In this document: one piece after another, positions 25,566 to 35,968 of the stretch
Layout: each line of letters opens with the position of its first letter
Position numbering within the stretch: position 1 is the first letter of the stretch
Source: Shinisaurus crocodilurus
Taxonomy: Eukaryota; Chordata; Lepidosauria; Squamata; Shinisauridae
NCBI GenBank assembly: GCA_021292165.1
Contig: CM037877.1
Coordinates: 111,746,789 to 111,810,788, forward strand
Length of the DNA: 64,000 nt
Reading direction: 5' to 3'
The notes under the pieces: model-generated
Told to the model about the DNA's origin: nothing
The model's input: only the letters and a program-made list of their open reading frames with translations
Databases searched by the model: none
Position numbers and translations under genes: made by a program

Positions 25566-26126
25566 CTGGGAGAAATTCAGACCATTCAATGGATGGCACT
25601 GTTCCTCTACTTTTTCCACTGCCCCAGTCTGCTTTCGATGGCGCTCAGCTTCCTGGGCGAGGTAAAGATCCAAGACAGGCACACCACGCGACTTGATGTC
25701 CACCTCAGTCAGAGAATTCACCATAAGCATGACCCACACTGGTCTTTTCCTTTCCCAGTTGCCCGCAATAGCATTGAAGAGATAGTCAGCATACAGCCCT
25801 TTGCCCCGTTGATCTGGAGTCATCCAGGAAGGCATCATCAGCTTGACATATTCCAAATGGCGCTTGAGCCGGCGGTAGATGTCCCTAGGGAGCACATCCT
25901 GTAGGTTCTCGCCCTGTGGCAGGAGCTGGCAACTGGTTAGAGCAGAGATTGTGTAGGGATCAGTGAGGTCCAGCTCAAAGTAGACAATATGGCTTTGCTG
26001 GAAGGCTTTCTTAGAATTCTCAGGGATAAAATCCCAGACCCGAGTATACGGGACATGAATGGTCCCAAAAAAATAAGATGGCGGATCTCTCTTTATAGTC
26101 CACAGGAAGGAATTCAGCTCACTTTG
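25566..26126 (-). CDS. TRABD2A: TRABD2A (TIKI1) exon 2: N-terminal half of TraB-family protease domain
   Basis: TIKI1 is a membrane-tethered, metal-dependent protease that clips the N-terminus of Wnt proteins and blocks Wnt signalling. This 561-bp exon (187 codons) starts after a polypyrimidine tract and AG acceptor (26128-26127) and ends CAG then GTAAG (25565 downwards). It begins QSELNSFLW and ends NGLNFSQ, so both junctions are phase 0. Visible hallmarks are the GX2H metal motif GTIH at exon residues 21-24 (protein residues 59-62 with exon 1), the acidic segment [11 protein letters not shown] (residues 49-59), and the conserved block [20 protein letters not shown] (residues 108-127). The wording [10 protein letters not shown] and [15 protein letters not shown] fits TRABD2A better than my recollection of TRABD2B. 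No stop or frameshift is present, so the exon looks functional. The second GxxH half of the domain belongs to later exons that I did not find. A 167-bp repeat begins 34 bp past the donor. Confidence 0.92.
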
Positions 26127-26277
26127 CTGAAGGGAAGGAAACATAGCAATGAAGATAAACAGGGTTATATATGCTGAGATAACATAATCAATGGCAGTCA
26201 AGTGGCAGCAAAAAACGTCTTAGCTACATACTAGAAAATCAGCAACTGTTCTCTCAGTGACTGGCTATACAAGTTTT

Positions 26278-26444
26278 ATATTAGAAGGGAAGTCCTCAAT
26301 TGTTCTCAAGACATAACCCACATAAGCGCCAACATAAGCTGAGCCTAACATTTTGCCCTCTTCATGGTACCTGCCAACTCTGATGGAAGGAGCATGTGGA
26401 TTAAAGAGTTGAAAAATTATGAAAGCACAGATTGCATACGTCAT
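26278..26444. repeat. 167-bp direct repeat, copy B (about 150 bp upstream of exon 2)
   Basis: Same 167-bp unit as 25365-25531. It interrupts a short older repeat: the flanks (about 26257-26277 and 26449-26485) match the uninterrupted sequence at 27340-27400, where the two sides are joined directly. This indicates copy B is the inserted or derived copy. The flank just past its minus-strand start reads TTTTTGCAATCTTAG, which resembles a splice acceptor but is unproven. Confidence 0.85.
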
Positions 26445-27339
26445 ACTAAGATTGCAAAAATGGAGAAATTAACTGTTAAGGTAAGGTGAAGCATTGGCTA
26501 CTGGTCTCATGTGAGTTGGAGGTAAAATGGACTCCAGTCATAATTCATGAGAATATGCCGCTGCACGCACATATTATATGTGAGAGAGATGCATTTCTCT
26601 AAACATTTACTCTTTTTAATGTATCAGGATCTTAAGGGCTTTGTTCTTCCAGTTGTTAAAGAGCAAGAACAGACATTTTTAACATTAGACACTAATAAAA
26701 AGTCTTTCTCTAAGTGCTTTTGTGTCCAAGTCCATAGCATCTCCCAATAAGAAAAAAGTGTAATACTTCAAATTTCCTCTATTTTACATTTTTTAAAAAC
26801 AGTAAAGTATCATTATTTTAAAAATCTCATACACAGTTGGAGACTAGCCTAACCTAAAGATAAAGGCAAAGCAGTGTGTGTGTGTGTGGGGGGGGGGGGA
26901 CTCTTTTATGTGGTGATAAGATGAATGAAGATAACTGAAAATCCAGAGAAGGGAGAAGTGTCACCTACCCTCTTAAAAGCAAACAAAGAGTTCTGAAAGC
27001 CGCCACAGGCATGGAGAGGGTTGGAAGGTCAACACCCCTTTGTTTTAAACAAGCCTGATCTTTATGTGACAAAGAGCACACATAAGGATCCAAGTCTATC
27101 TAAAAGGCATCTCTGAAAGAAAAGGTATTGCCCCCCCTGGCCTGCTCAGAATTTCATTAACCCCCCTCTCTGTTTTCAAATCTAATGTACTGAAAGCTGC
27201 ATGACGAGAGACAAAGACGTGTGTTTTGTATGAATGTCCTATGCAGGGCATTGGTGGTGGCTGTCAGGACTCCCTACACTGCAAATTTGAAGCTAAATTT
27301 TGTGGCTGGGCAGGGGGAGGTCATCTTACACCACAGTGA

Positions 27340-27402
27340 CTGGCTACACAAGTTTTAGAGATTGCAGAAATGGAGAAATTAACAGTTAAGGTAAGCAGAA
27401 GC
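27340..27402. repeat. Uninterrupted sibling of the repeat that hosts the 167-bp block
   Basis: The segment reading gtgactggctacacaagttt and then agaaatggagaaattaac matches the two sides of copy B (26257-26277 and 26449-26485) with a few substitutions and without the 167-bp block. It is therefore the empty-site paralogue about 0.9 kb away. Confidence 0.7.
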
Positions 27403-27479
27403 ATTTGCTCCTCCCTCAGTCACCTTTTCTAAGCCCCGTATCACCAAAGGGAGGAGTGGTTGTGCCATGGGAGGAAAAC

Positions 27480-27700
27480 GAAACCTAAGCAGAGTGTGTA
27501 GGTGCATATCCTTGAAGACTTTTATATACTTGTACGGCAACTCGGCAAGTCAACAAGAATTCCACTAACAACCTCTCCCAATATGGGGCATAAAATGAGA
27601 CCTGAGATACAAGCGGCTGTGAAACAACACCAGGGGTGGAATTGAGGGCGGTCCCACCCAACCTAATGATTTTAAAGCGTGGGCCCAACCTACCCAATTC
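27480..27700 (-). pseudogene. Possible LINE C-terminal remnant
   Basis: A minus-strand frame ends RVAVQVYKSLQGYAPTHSA, weakly like the FKALHGLAPxYL segment of L2-like elements. Too short and diverged to classify. Confidence 0.25.
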
Positions 27701-27954
27701 TCATCTTGGTGTATCTTGGTGTATCAGTATTCTGCCTTTTACTGGTTTTAGGTTAACAGAAAAAAATATTGAGGGGGAAAATACTTTTAATCAAAATATT
27801 ATGTATTTTACACACATATACAGGCACACACCCTATTAAATAGACCACAGGCTCTAGAACGCCTCAGATTTTTTTGTTGTATGTTTGGTTCGCCACTTAG
27901 TCTGGGTGCTTAACACTGAGCGAGGGCCCACAAGGAACCACAATTTGACTTGAT

Positions 27955-28430
27955 GAGCTGGTTCACACGCAACAACAACTCGTAGGTTGTCGTGCAGAAG
28001 CAGGAGAGAGCAAGCATGTTGCCTCCTACACGCCCAAGACTTCCGCTTTTACTCAACAACCCACGATCGGCTCCTTGGTAGGTTGCTGAGCATGATGTCT
28101 GAACTTGAACCGATGGGTTTGTTTAGGAGTTAAGGTTTATTGTTGGGTTCGGGCGTCACGCTCAACAACCCTGCAGTTAACCCATGGTTTGTTGGGTTCG
28201 GACGTCACGCTCAACAACCCTGCAGTTAACCCATGGTTTATTGTTGGGTTCGGGCGTCACGCTCAATAACCTTGCAGTTAACCCATGGTTTATTGTTGGG
28301 TTCGGATGTCACGCTCAACAACCCTGCAGTTAACCCATGGTTTATTGTTGGGTTCGGGCGTCACGCTCAACAACCTTGCAGTTAACCCATGGTTTATTGT
28401 TGGGTTCGGACGTCACACTCTTCCAGGTTT
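27955..28430. mobile_element. Foldback-like element containing a 52-bp tandem repeat
   Basis: It starts ggttcacacgcaacaacaac and holds words of the same style as the 43911 and 3612 elements (aaccctgcagttaacccatg, gggttcgggcgtcacgctca). The right part is expanded into tandem units, itemised separately. Confidence 0.45.
28142..28425. repeat. Tandem repeat, 52-bp unit, about 5.5 copies
   Basis: Units begin gttgggttcgggcgtcacgc at 28142, 28191, 28243, 28295, 28347 and 28399. The first is 49 bp, the next four are 52 bp and the last is partial. Units differ at a few positions (gggcgtc/ggacgtc/ggatgtc). Confidence 0.92.
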
Positions 28431-29679
28431 ATTGTTACACATCTGACTGGGGAGCAGCTTCATCTCGAACCTAATGTATACACACATCATGTACACACAA
28501 GAAACACAAAATGCCAGCAGACTGCCATTTTCCTACTGTACCCAGAGACATCTAGCCAGACTGTAAGAGCTGCTGCTGAATATGGTTGAGTTTCAGCACT
28601 CCTATAATAAGTATAACCAGATTCAGGGGGAGATTAAACATTCTAGTAAACGCTCGTACATTTTTAAAGTAAGTAAAACTCTTATGGTCAGTTTTAACCC
28701 ACAACCACCTTACAGTGATTAGGTAAGGTCAAAAACACCACCAAAAGATATTAAAAATGAATTATAAAATGCCTTGAGAATGAGGCAGAAAAATTCAAGC
28801 CTCTTTCATGGGGGAAGAAAGCTTTAAGTAAACTGGACTCTGCCCCCCTCACACCAGCTACAGGGCTTGCACGGAAGGAGTGATATTATCAGCACCTGCA
28901 TTAGAGACAAGATGTATCTACAATCCCCCCTCAGAAATTTAACATTTTTAAGACCCTGGGAAAGGTGCTGAGTCCTGAAGAAATGACAACTAGAGCTGAG
29001 GCAAAATTCCTCACAAGACATTTTTCCCAGAAAAGTCCTGAGATTTTTCTTTTCTTACACCCCAAGAAATAAAAGGCCACTTTGCAGAATTTTCTCCAAA
29101 TTTTCTTCACCATTACTTTTTGTGGTGGATGCATGTCCTTTCCCCACCCCTGTCCACGCCCTGCAATGATGCAAGGTATGGGGCATTGTGGAAGATGCAA
29201 AATGGGGGCCAGGCTGCCAACACAGTTGATGCTGTTTCCCACTTGCAGTGGCAGTGCAAAAAAGAAAAACAAAACCCTTAAGAAAAAAGGAGCAGAAATT
29301 GTTGGAGAATTTCTCCTCCCCCTGGAGAAATTCAAATTGTGTCGTCCCGTCCCCCCCAATTTCTCTGCCCACGAATAGGGTGGAGAATTTCAAGAGACCA
29401 TCTGTGCACAGCTCCAGTTATTTTTAAACATGTTAATTGTTGCATTATGGTTTTGGTAAGCCACTTTGGTTCTAACTCATAGAAATGAGGGGTATAAGTA
29501 CAGTTAATAAGTTATTATTTATTTATTTACAGCATTTATACCCCGCTCTTCAGCCAGAAAAGGCTCCCAGAGTGGCTTAGAAAGATTAATAATAAGACAA
29601 GTAAGTAAAATTAGCACAGGCTTTTGAACAGGCACTTGCCTGGTTGCCTCCAGCAATAATCCCTTCCAAGCAACCATCA
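28431..29679. other. Non-coding sequence with a possible old SINE/LINE tail
   Basis: Near 29512-29600 the words tatttatttatttacagcat and ataccccgctcttcagcc look like the tail of an old minus-strand SINE or LINE. The remainder is featureless. Confidence 0.4.
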
Positions 29680-29892
29680 AGGCTATCAAAGCTACAAGTC
29701 ATGATGGCTATATATTACTTGTAGGATCAGAGACAGTATGCTTCTCAATATCCATTCCTGCTGCTGGAGAACATGAATGGGAACATGCTATTGTGCTCAT
29801 GTCCTGCTTGTGGGCTTCCCGCAGGTCCCTGTGGGAGCAGAATGCTGGACTAGATTGGCTTTCGGTCTGATCCAACATGGCTCTTCTCAAGA
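29680..29892 (+). mobile_element. CR1-group LINE 3' end (same family)
   Basis: It reads caaggctatcaaagctacaa, catgtcctgcttgtgggctt and gatccaacatggctcttctc, matching the 32964-33230 family on the plus strand, with an internal divergence. Confidence 0.6.
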
Positions 29893-30257
29893 GGGAAGGA
29901 AAGATTTGTGAAGAGGAAAAGAGCTGCTCCTTTCTCTGTGTGTTTCAGTCAATTTATGTCCCACCAAACCAACACAGGTCAGCTAGTAACGCCTGCAAAA
30001 CTTAACATGCACGGCTTCACTGGCCCAGTATGTGCTTTCCCAATTCATCGTGAATTTACTTTAAATGAACTGCGATCTCTTCCGCAGCTTGAGGTGGCTT
30101 ACGACGTATTTAAAACCTAACGCATAAAAGTCCTAGAAAACCATTTTAAAAAATCACAAATACAACAATAATTAAGTAAATAAAAGCTTTTCCATTGCCT
30201 CAAACAGTAACTGACATTTCATACATTACAACGCAAGAAACCAGGTTTGCCACAGAA

Positions 30258-30360
30258 CAGCCTTCCCCAACTTGGTGCCCTCCAGATGTGCTGGACTGCA
30301 ACTCCCATAATTCCCAAGAAATGGCCACACTGGCTGGGAATGATGGAGTTGCAGGAAGGG
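30258..30360. mobile_element. hAT-like MITE (family 2), right end missing
   Basis: The left end cagccttccccaacttggtg and interior ccagatgtgctggactgcaa match 57761-57885; the right terminal repeat is lost. Confidence 0.7.
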
Positions 30361-31587
30361 GGTCAGATTGTGGAATGCTGTCATAGAATGTACACAACTG
30401 GGAGCGAATCCTGGCTCTTTGACAGGCGTACTTGGATTATTCATTAAGTATCTGTTGACCACAGTTACACTAGATATTTCTGAGTGCGCTCCTAAACATT
30501 TGATGTGTGAAGAGGGAGGCCCTAGGATTACCTACTTAACTCTGCCTGAAGGATGAATCTGGACACAATTCATTGGGATTTCAAGGGCAAGGCCTACTGA
30601 AATGAACAGAACGTGTGGCAAACAGCTCTCCCTCATTTCAGTTGCATTCTCACAGAGGTTTTGAGTGGATTATTATGTGGCCTTTGGCAGTAGAGAGGTG
30701 TTCATTCCTATGAGGAGGAAAGGTATTTTGGCTGGCTCTCTAATAAGTTTTATTTTAAAAACATTAAAAATAGATACAAATTTCAACCCAACCTATTTTA
30801 AAAAGCAGCCAAAGAGTTCACTGCCGGCTTTCCCCCCCACCTTCCAGGAAAGGAGAAAGTAGTGTTTTTAGGGCCAAAACAGGAAGTAACATTTAATTCC
30901 AAAAAGAAACACTTCCTGTTTGTTAATGGGCATATCCTGTGTTGCAGGTTGACACAAATATTTGAGGACGAGCAATCTGTCCTCACAGCTGGTCTGAATT
31001 TGAACATGCCAAATCTGAATGCAACACACCTTGTAATCTGCCTTTACTTTCATCTTCCAAAGCCATATGAAAACTGTTTAACTGAAGGCATTAGAACAAT
31101 AATAGAACAGAACTGCATGCCATTATTATCTAGTATATAAAGAGGCTTGGATTCCAGTCATTTGGGGCAAATTCATACATAATGGATGGGAGCGGTATTG
31201 GCTGCTGTTCCCCCGTCACTTCCTACCCCATTGCCTTCAGAGCAGTGTGGAAAGTAACCACATCATTAGCTCTTTTCACTTTATATCTTGGATACAATAA
31301 GTTACTGAAACCATGTAGTATCAAGCCATTGGGAAGAGAAAACTGCACTGCTCCTGTAACCCTAAGAGCCGGCCTTCATTAAGTCAGACAGTACTTCCAC
31401 AACAGATAGAAATCTGAGATGCAGTCTCATAGGTCCAAGGACATTACTAGAAAAGTCTGAAACCAGAACATTCTTCTATCTAATGGCTGAAATGTGTGAA
31501 TGAAAATGGGTTGATAATACAAGAAACCAAAGAGAGCAAGACAAGCCACACTGGAAAGAGAATTGAGGTGTGTGTGGGAATTTCCCC

Positions 31588-31752
31588 TTCATAGATTCAT
31601 AGATTATCGAGTTGGAAGGGGGCCTACAAGGCCATCGGGTCCAACCCCCTACTCAATGCAGGAAACTAGAGGAGGGGTCTCCCATCCAAGCAATAACCAG
31701 GCCTGACCCTGCTTAGCTTTCCACACTCAGACAAGCTGAGCCAGCGTGAGTC
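31588..31752 (-). mobile_element. 5S-rRNA-derived SINE with CR1 3' tail, copy 2
   Basis: Minus-strand copy with the complete 5S-like core gcaggcctggttattgcttg and the CR1 tail. It faces copy 3 (31920-32077) about 170 bp away. Confidence 0.87.
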
Positions 31753-31919
31753 CTGAATCAGTTTCTCATTTCATGATATGCAAGATCCCAGTACACACCA
31801 GAAAATATGCTGATCAGGAGGTAAGTCCACCCTAGGAAAATAAGCAAACTGCTGCTGTCCAGCAGAGCAAGCCATAAAAGCCCAGGACACTCACACTTTA
31901 CATTTTGAACTTTGATTCA

Positions 31920-32077
31920 AGCTCAGCTTGTCTGAGTGTGGAAAGCTAAGCAGGGTCAGGCCTGGTTATTACTTGGATGGGAGACCCCTCCTCTAGTGTC
32001 CTGCATTGAGCAGGGGGTTGGTGGAGTCGATAGCCTTGTAGGCCCCTACCAACTCTATGATCTATGAATCTATGAAA
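31920..32077 (+). mobile_element. 5S-rRNA-derived SINE with CR1 3' tail, copy 3
   Basis: The core reads gaaagctaagcagggtcagg, then cctggttattacttggatgg and gagaccc. These are the box A, intermediate element and box C of a vertebrate 5S rRNA internal promoter with few changes. The 3' half matches the intact CR1 from cctgcattgagcagggggtt to ttgtaggcccc and ends tctatgaatctatgaa. Confidence 0.9.
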
Positions 32078-32963
32078 AAGTACCTACACTTAAGTGGCAA
32101 CACACAAACACAGCACCATCAATTGCAAATGGGAGACATGCATTAAGTGGCTAGGCTTCCCTGTAATAAACACACGGGAACATTTGCATGCACAGAGCAG
32201 GGAAACCTAGCCATTTAAAAACACATGGGCCATTCAGAATTTACGGCACTATGGTAGCATGTATTTTAACCATTTAAACTCAGGTTTCTCCTTTGTGCAT
32301 TTGGTTCAAAACATAAAGTGTGGAACTGACTAGACTGAACCCGCAGGGTTTGTTTTTGTTTTGTTTTTAATTTCAGAAGAAAGAAAGAGAAGCATTGTTG
32401 CCAAAAAGTATTTGTACCAACTTTGGCAGACTGTGCCAATGAAGCGCACACAAAATATGGAGAGCTAGGGCTAGGACCCTGGTCAATGTGACTGGCAAGA
32501 TCTTGTTCACTGACTGCTCATTACTTGACTGAAGTCAAATATTCCATAAAGCCAATGGCATAAACCTGGCAATGGCAGGTCGGGCCTATTGCTCCCTCTG
32601 TCCTATAGTAGTTATGGTCACGCATGTACACAGCCTTCTTTTAGGAGCAAGCACCCCCTGACCTGCAAGTTGCAACTCATCTAGATTACTCGTCCATCTG
32701 GATTACTGCAATGTGTAGTAAAGTGTAGTGGGCCTGCTTTTGAAAGCAGTCCAGAAACTTCAGCTGGTCCAAAACAGGGCAGCAGGATTGTTAATGGGGA
32801 CTGGCTACATGATCACACTATGCCAGTACTTTCCCAGGCCCGATTCAAAGTGCTGGTGTTAACATTCAAAGCCCCAAATGGCTCGGGCCCGGGGCCAGGT
32901 TACCTGAAAGATAATCTCCTTCCATATATACCTGCCCGTACCCTAAAATCATCTTCAGAGGTT

Positions 32964-33230
32964 ATAAGAGCCGTGCTGGATCAGACCAAGGGTCCATCTA
33001 GTCCAGCATTCTGTTCACACAGTGGCCAACCAGCTGCCCACGGGATCCCACAAGCAGGACATGAGTGTAGCAGCACCCTCCTGCCCATGTTCCCCAGCAA
33101 CAGGTGTACATAGGCATACTGCCTCTGATATAGCCAATCAGGACTAGTAGCCATTGATAGCCTTCTCCATGAATTTGTCCAATTCCCTTTTAAAGCCATC
33201 CAAGTTGGTGGCCATCACTACATCTTGTAG
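32964..33230 (-). mobile_element. CR1-group LINE 3' end (TTCTTATG-tail family) inserted in an L2-like LINE
   Basis: On the minus strand it reads from ctacaagatgtagtgatggc through gaccaagggtcc-type sequence to GCACGGCTCTTATAAC. I recognise this as the 3' end of a widespread reptile repeat whose C-terminal coding remnant (DVVMATNLDGFKRELDKFME) resembles CR1-group LINEs. The family name is uncertain. Confidence 0.6.
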
Positions 33231-33530
33231 GTCCTTCTCTGGGAGCCCCTGACAAAGGAAGTGAGGTGGGTGGCTACTAAGACGGGTCTTTTCTGTTGTG
33301 GCACCCTGGTTGTGGAATGAGCTCTCCAGAGAGGCTTGCCTGGCACCTATGTTGTGGTCTTTTGGGTGCTATGTGAAGAGAAGACCTTATTTTCCCAGGC
33401 ATTTCAGTGTCTGTTGTTTTTAAATATGTTACTGTATTTTAAATCTTTGCACAGCTGCTAGGTTTTATTTTTTCATTTTGGTTTTAAACTGTAGTTTTAA
33501 ACTTTTAAACATGTATATTATGTCTATAAA

Positions 33531-33775
33531 GCCAGTGTGGCGTAGTGGTGAGAGTGTTGGACTGGGACTCGGGAGATCCGGGTTCTATTCTCTGCTCAGC
33601 CATGAAACTCACTGGGTGACTCTGGGCCAGTCACTGACTCTCAGCCTAACCCACCTCACAGGGTTGTTGTGAGGATAAAAAGGAGAGGAGCAGGAGGATA
33701 GTGTAAGCCGCCTTGGGTTCCTTGCAGGAAAAAAGACGGGGTATAAATATAATAAATAAATAAATAAATAAATAA
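33531..33775 (+). mobile_element. tRNA-derived SINE with L2-type tail, copy 1 (most complete)
   Basis: The head gccagtgtggcgtagtggtg holds an A-box-like segment, and ccgggttctattctc about 45 bp on holds a B-box-like segment, as in tRNA-derived SINEs. The body runs through ccatgaaactcactgggtga, and the 3' end is gggtataaatataataaata with (AAAT)n. The tail type is shared with the L2-like LINE it sits in. Probably a squamate SINE of the Squam/Sauria type; exact family unknown. Confidence 0.8.
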
Positions 33776-34394
33776 TGTTTTATCATTATTATTTTTTATG
33801 GTTTTAATTGTTGTGAACCGCCTAGAGGGCTTTGGCTATTAGGTGCTATAGAAATGTAATAATAAATAAATAAATAAATAAAAACTCTCCAGAAAGCTTG
33901 TTCTGCCCTCTTCCCTTCCAAGTGAGCCACACAGCTTAGTTTCACCTGCTGACCATGTGATGTGACTGCAGGCTTCTCTGAGCAGGAAACACAGGATTCA
34001 GGAGGCAGCAGGAAGCAAACACCACACAATGGTACAAGTGCCAAGAGTTGCCACTGCCAACCTGCTGGAAAGAGCTGCCTGCCCTGTTCTTCATTTCCCT
34101 CTGACATCAACGCTAGCATTTTTTCTCCACCCACCCCTACAAACACACACACACACACCATGGGTACTTCCAGATGGAGCGTTCCTAGCACTACCAAAAT
34201 AGAAGATGCAGCTATTCCGTCTTTTTCTCCTTAGCAGATTTTCTGTGGAAAGAAAAAAAGATGGAGGAAGCGGCAGGGAAATATAGGAGGGTTATGAGAA
34301 GGAGCCATCTGGACGCTCGCCACCCCCCAGCGTAACATTCTGTGAATGAGGCAGGGCAGTGGCATGATAAAAGACTAATCTGGAAGCACCCCGA

Positions 34395-34422
34395 GTGTGT
34401 GTGTGTGTGTGTGTGTGTGTGT
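34395..34422. repeat. Microsatellite (GT)n
   Basis: About 14 GT units directly beside the tail end of the 5S-SINE at 34423. Confidence 0.93.
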
Positions 34423-34585
34423 TTCATAGATCATAGAGTTGGAAGGGGCCTACTACAAGGCCATCGAGTCCAACCCCCTGCTCAATGCAGGAAATTAGAG
34501 GAGGGGTCTCCCATCCAAGTAATAACCAGGCCTGACCCTGCTTAGTTTTCCACGCTCAGACAAGCTGAGCCAGCATGAGCCACAG
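34423..34585 (-). mobile_element. 5S-rRNA-derived SINE with CR1 3' tail, copy 4
   Basis: Minus-strand copy with head, 5S-like core and CR1 tail. It is bracketed by (GT)n microsatellites at 34395-34422 and 34586-34604. Confidence 0.88.
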
Positions 34586-34743
34586 GTGTGTGTGTGTGTG
34601 TGTGTATGCGCCTCAGGACGACATTGCATGGATCTGATGGAAGTGGACAGTGGTCCATGGAAGTTTATGTCATCATAACTGTGTTAGTCTTTAAGGTGCC
34701 ACAAGACTTTCTTGTTTTTGGCATGGATTAAAAAAAAAGATGT

Positions 34744-35345
34744 GATTGACAGTGGGGACCAGAAAGCCTGAGCATATAACACCAGTTCTGGCACTGGCTG
34801 CCTGTACATTTCCAAGCCCAATTCAAGGTGCTGATTTTAACCTATAAAGCCTTACATAGCTCAGGACTGCAGTACCTGCTGGAGCGCCTCCAATATTTTT
34901 GAGTGCCTCTCCTGGTATGAACCTACCAATACGCTGTGATTAACATCTGAGGTCCTCCTCCTAGGGATGCTCGGAAGGTTTTGCAGCAAGGGAGAGGGCC
35001 TTCTTGGTGGTGGCTGCTCGAATGCTCTTCCTACTGAGGTCCGCCTGGCACCAACATTGTCATCATTCTGGCGCCAGAATAAGACTTCCTTCTACTCCCA
35101 GGCATTTGACAGCATATGATGAGCTTCTTAATTTAGTTGTTTTATCGGGTTGTGGTATTTTATTTGTAACTGTTTTAAACCGTTTTAAATGTGTGTGCGC
35201 TTTAATTTTTTGTTGTAAGGCACCTTGAGTCTTTTCTGCAAAAGGTGTCTAAGAAATGTAAAACAACAACAACAACAACAATAATAATAATACCACCTTT
35301 CTGCAAAAGGTGTCTAAGAAATCTAATAACAACAACAACCACCTG
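34744..35345 (+). pseudogene. L2-like LINE 3' end with (AAC)n/(AAT)n tail
   Basis: The coding remnant (HITPVLALAACTFPSPIQG-like, then a segment around EGLLGGGCSNALPTEVRLAP) matches the same L2-type C-terminal region as 63613-64000, with several breaks. It is followed by a 3' UTR and a tail of AAC/AAT repeats. The last unit ttctgcaaaaggtgtctaag occurs twice (35236 and 35299), so the tail is duplicated. Confidence 0.65.
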
Positions 35346-35534
35346 TTTAAAAGGTACAACTGTGGGGGCCATCTGAAAGGAGGGCCTGCAGCCCACTTCA
35401 TTTTCAGTGGGGCAGAGGGGCCTCCACTGATCTATCAGAATGCTATGTAAACCTTCTGCCAGGGCTGGGACTTTGCAATCATATAATTTTTTGTAATTAC
35501 TGCAATTCCCTCTGCTCCTGTGCGAATAAATTCA

Positions 35535-35968
35535 TGCCGTAGGACGCAGTCCTATCAATTGCGCACTCGATGCTCATAAGACCCTGAGCTCGAAGGCTTA
35601 CAAGCATCCAGTGCAGAGCAGGAGGAGCAGCAGAAGTGATCTCAGCCTCCCCGCTACTCCCACTCTGCACTTCAGCTAGACGGCTGCCATCTAGCTGCAG
35701 CATTTCGGAGGGAAAGGAAAGGAGGCTGGATATGTCGTATCCTAACGGCCCCAAGTCCCCTCCCCCCCAAGAATGCCCCCTTTACCCCCTCTCCGAGGTT
35801 GCTTTTCCGACCTCAGAAAGGCAGCCTGCATGGTTCTTTCTGCACCAGCTGCGAGGGGGAGGGATCGGAGCCCAGAGCTCCTCCGAGCAATGTCTCCGAC
35901 CTCAGATCTGGGAATCCACAGTATCCTATGGCTCCCAAGAGACTGTCTAGGGGCCACAGGATCACTCT
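35535..35968. mobile_element. Non-autonomous repeat of about 430 bp, copy 1
   Basis: It shares an ordered set of words with 47223-47643: gatgctcataagaccctgag, gcatccagtgcagagcagga, aatgccccctttaccccctc, and a final block tatcctatggctcccaagag / actgtctaggggccacagga. Confidence 0.7.

Larger units (their letters stand above)
32640..33895 (+). pseudogene. L2-like LINE 3' end, interrupted by two other repeats
   Basis: Coding remnants include DYCN-type wording near 32700, then LQLVQNRAAGLL and ARFKVLVLTFKAPNGSGPG around 32765-32890. The copy resumes at 33231 and finishes with the L2-type 3' end aaccgcctagagggctttgg and (AAAT)n at 33895. It is split by a CR1-group repeat (32964-33230) and by a tRNA-derived SINE (33531-33775). 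In-frame stops show it is dead. Confidence 0.7.

Noticed and set aside
25488..26201. TRABD2A exon 2 as one 237-codon gene starting at the first ATG
   Set aside because: The residues before QSELN and after NFSQ are intron translation. The acceptor and donor at 26127 and 25565 define the exon, and the protein matches only between them.
31920..32010. A genuine 5S rRNA gene
   Set aside because: Only the internal promoter region is 5S-like; the 3' half is a CR1 tail, and five similar copies occur, so it is a SINE.
33531..33610. A tRNA gene
   Set aside because: A and B boxes are present but no cloverleaf with a paired acceptor stem could be made, and the body continues as a SINE with an AAAT tail.
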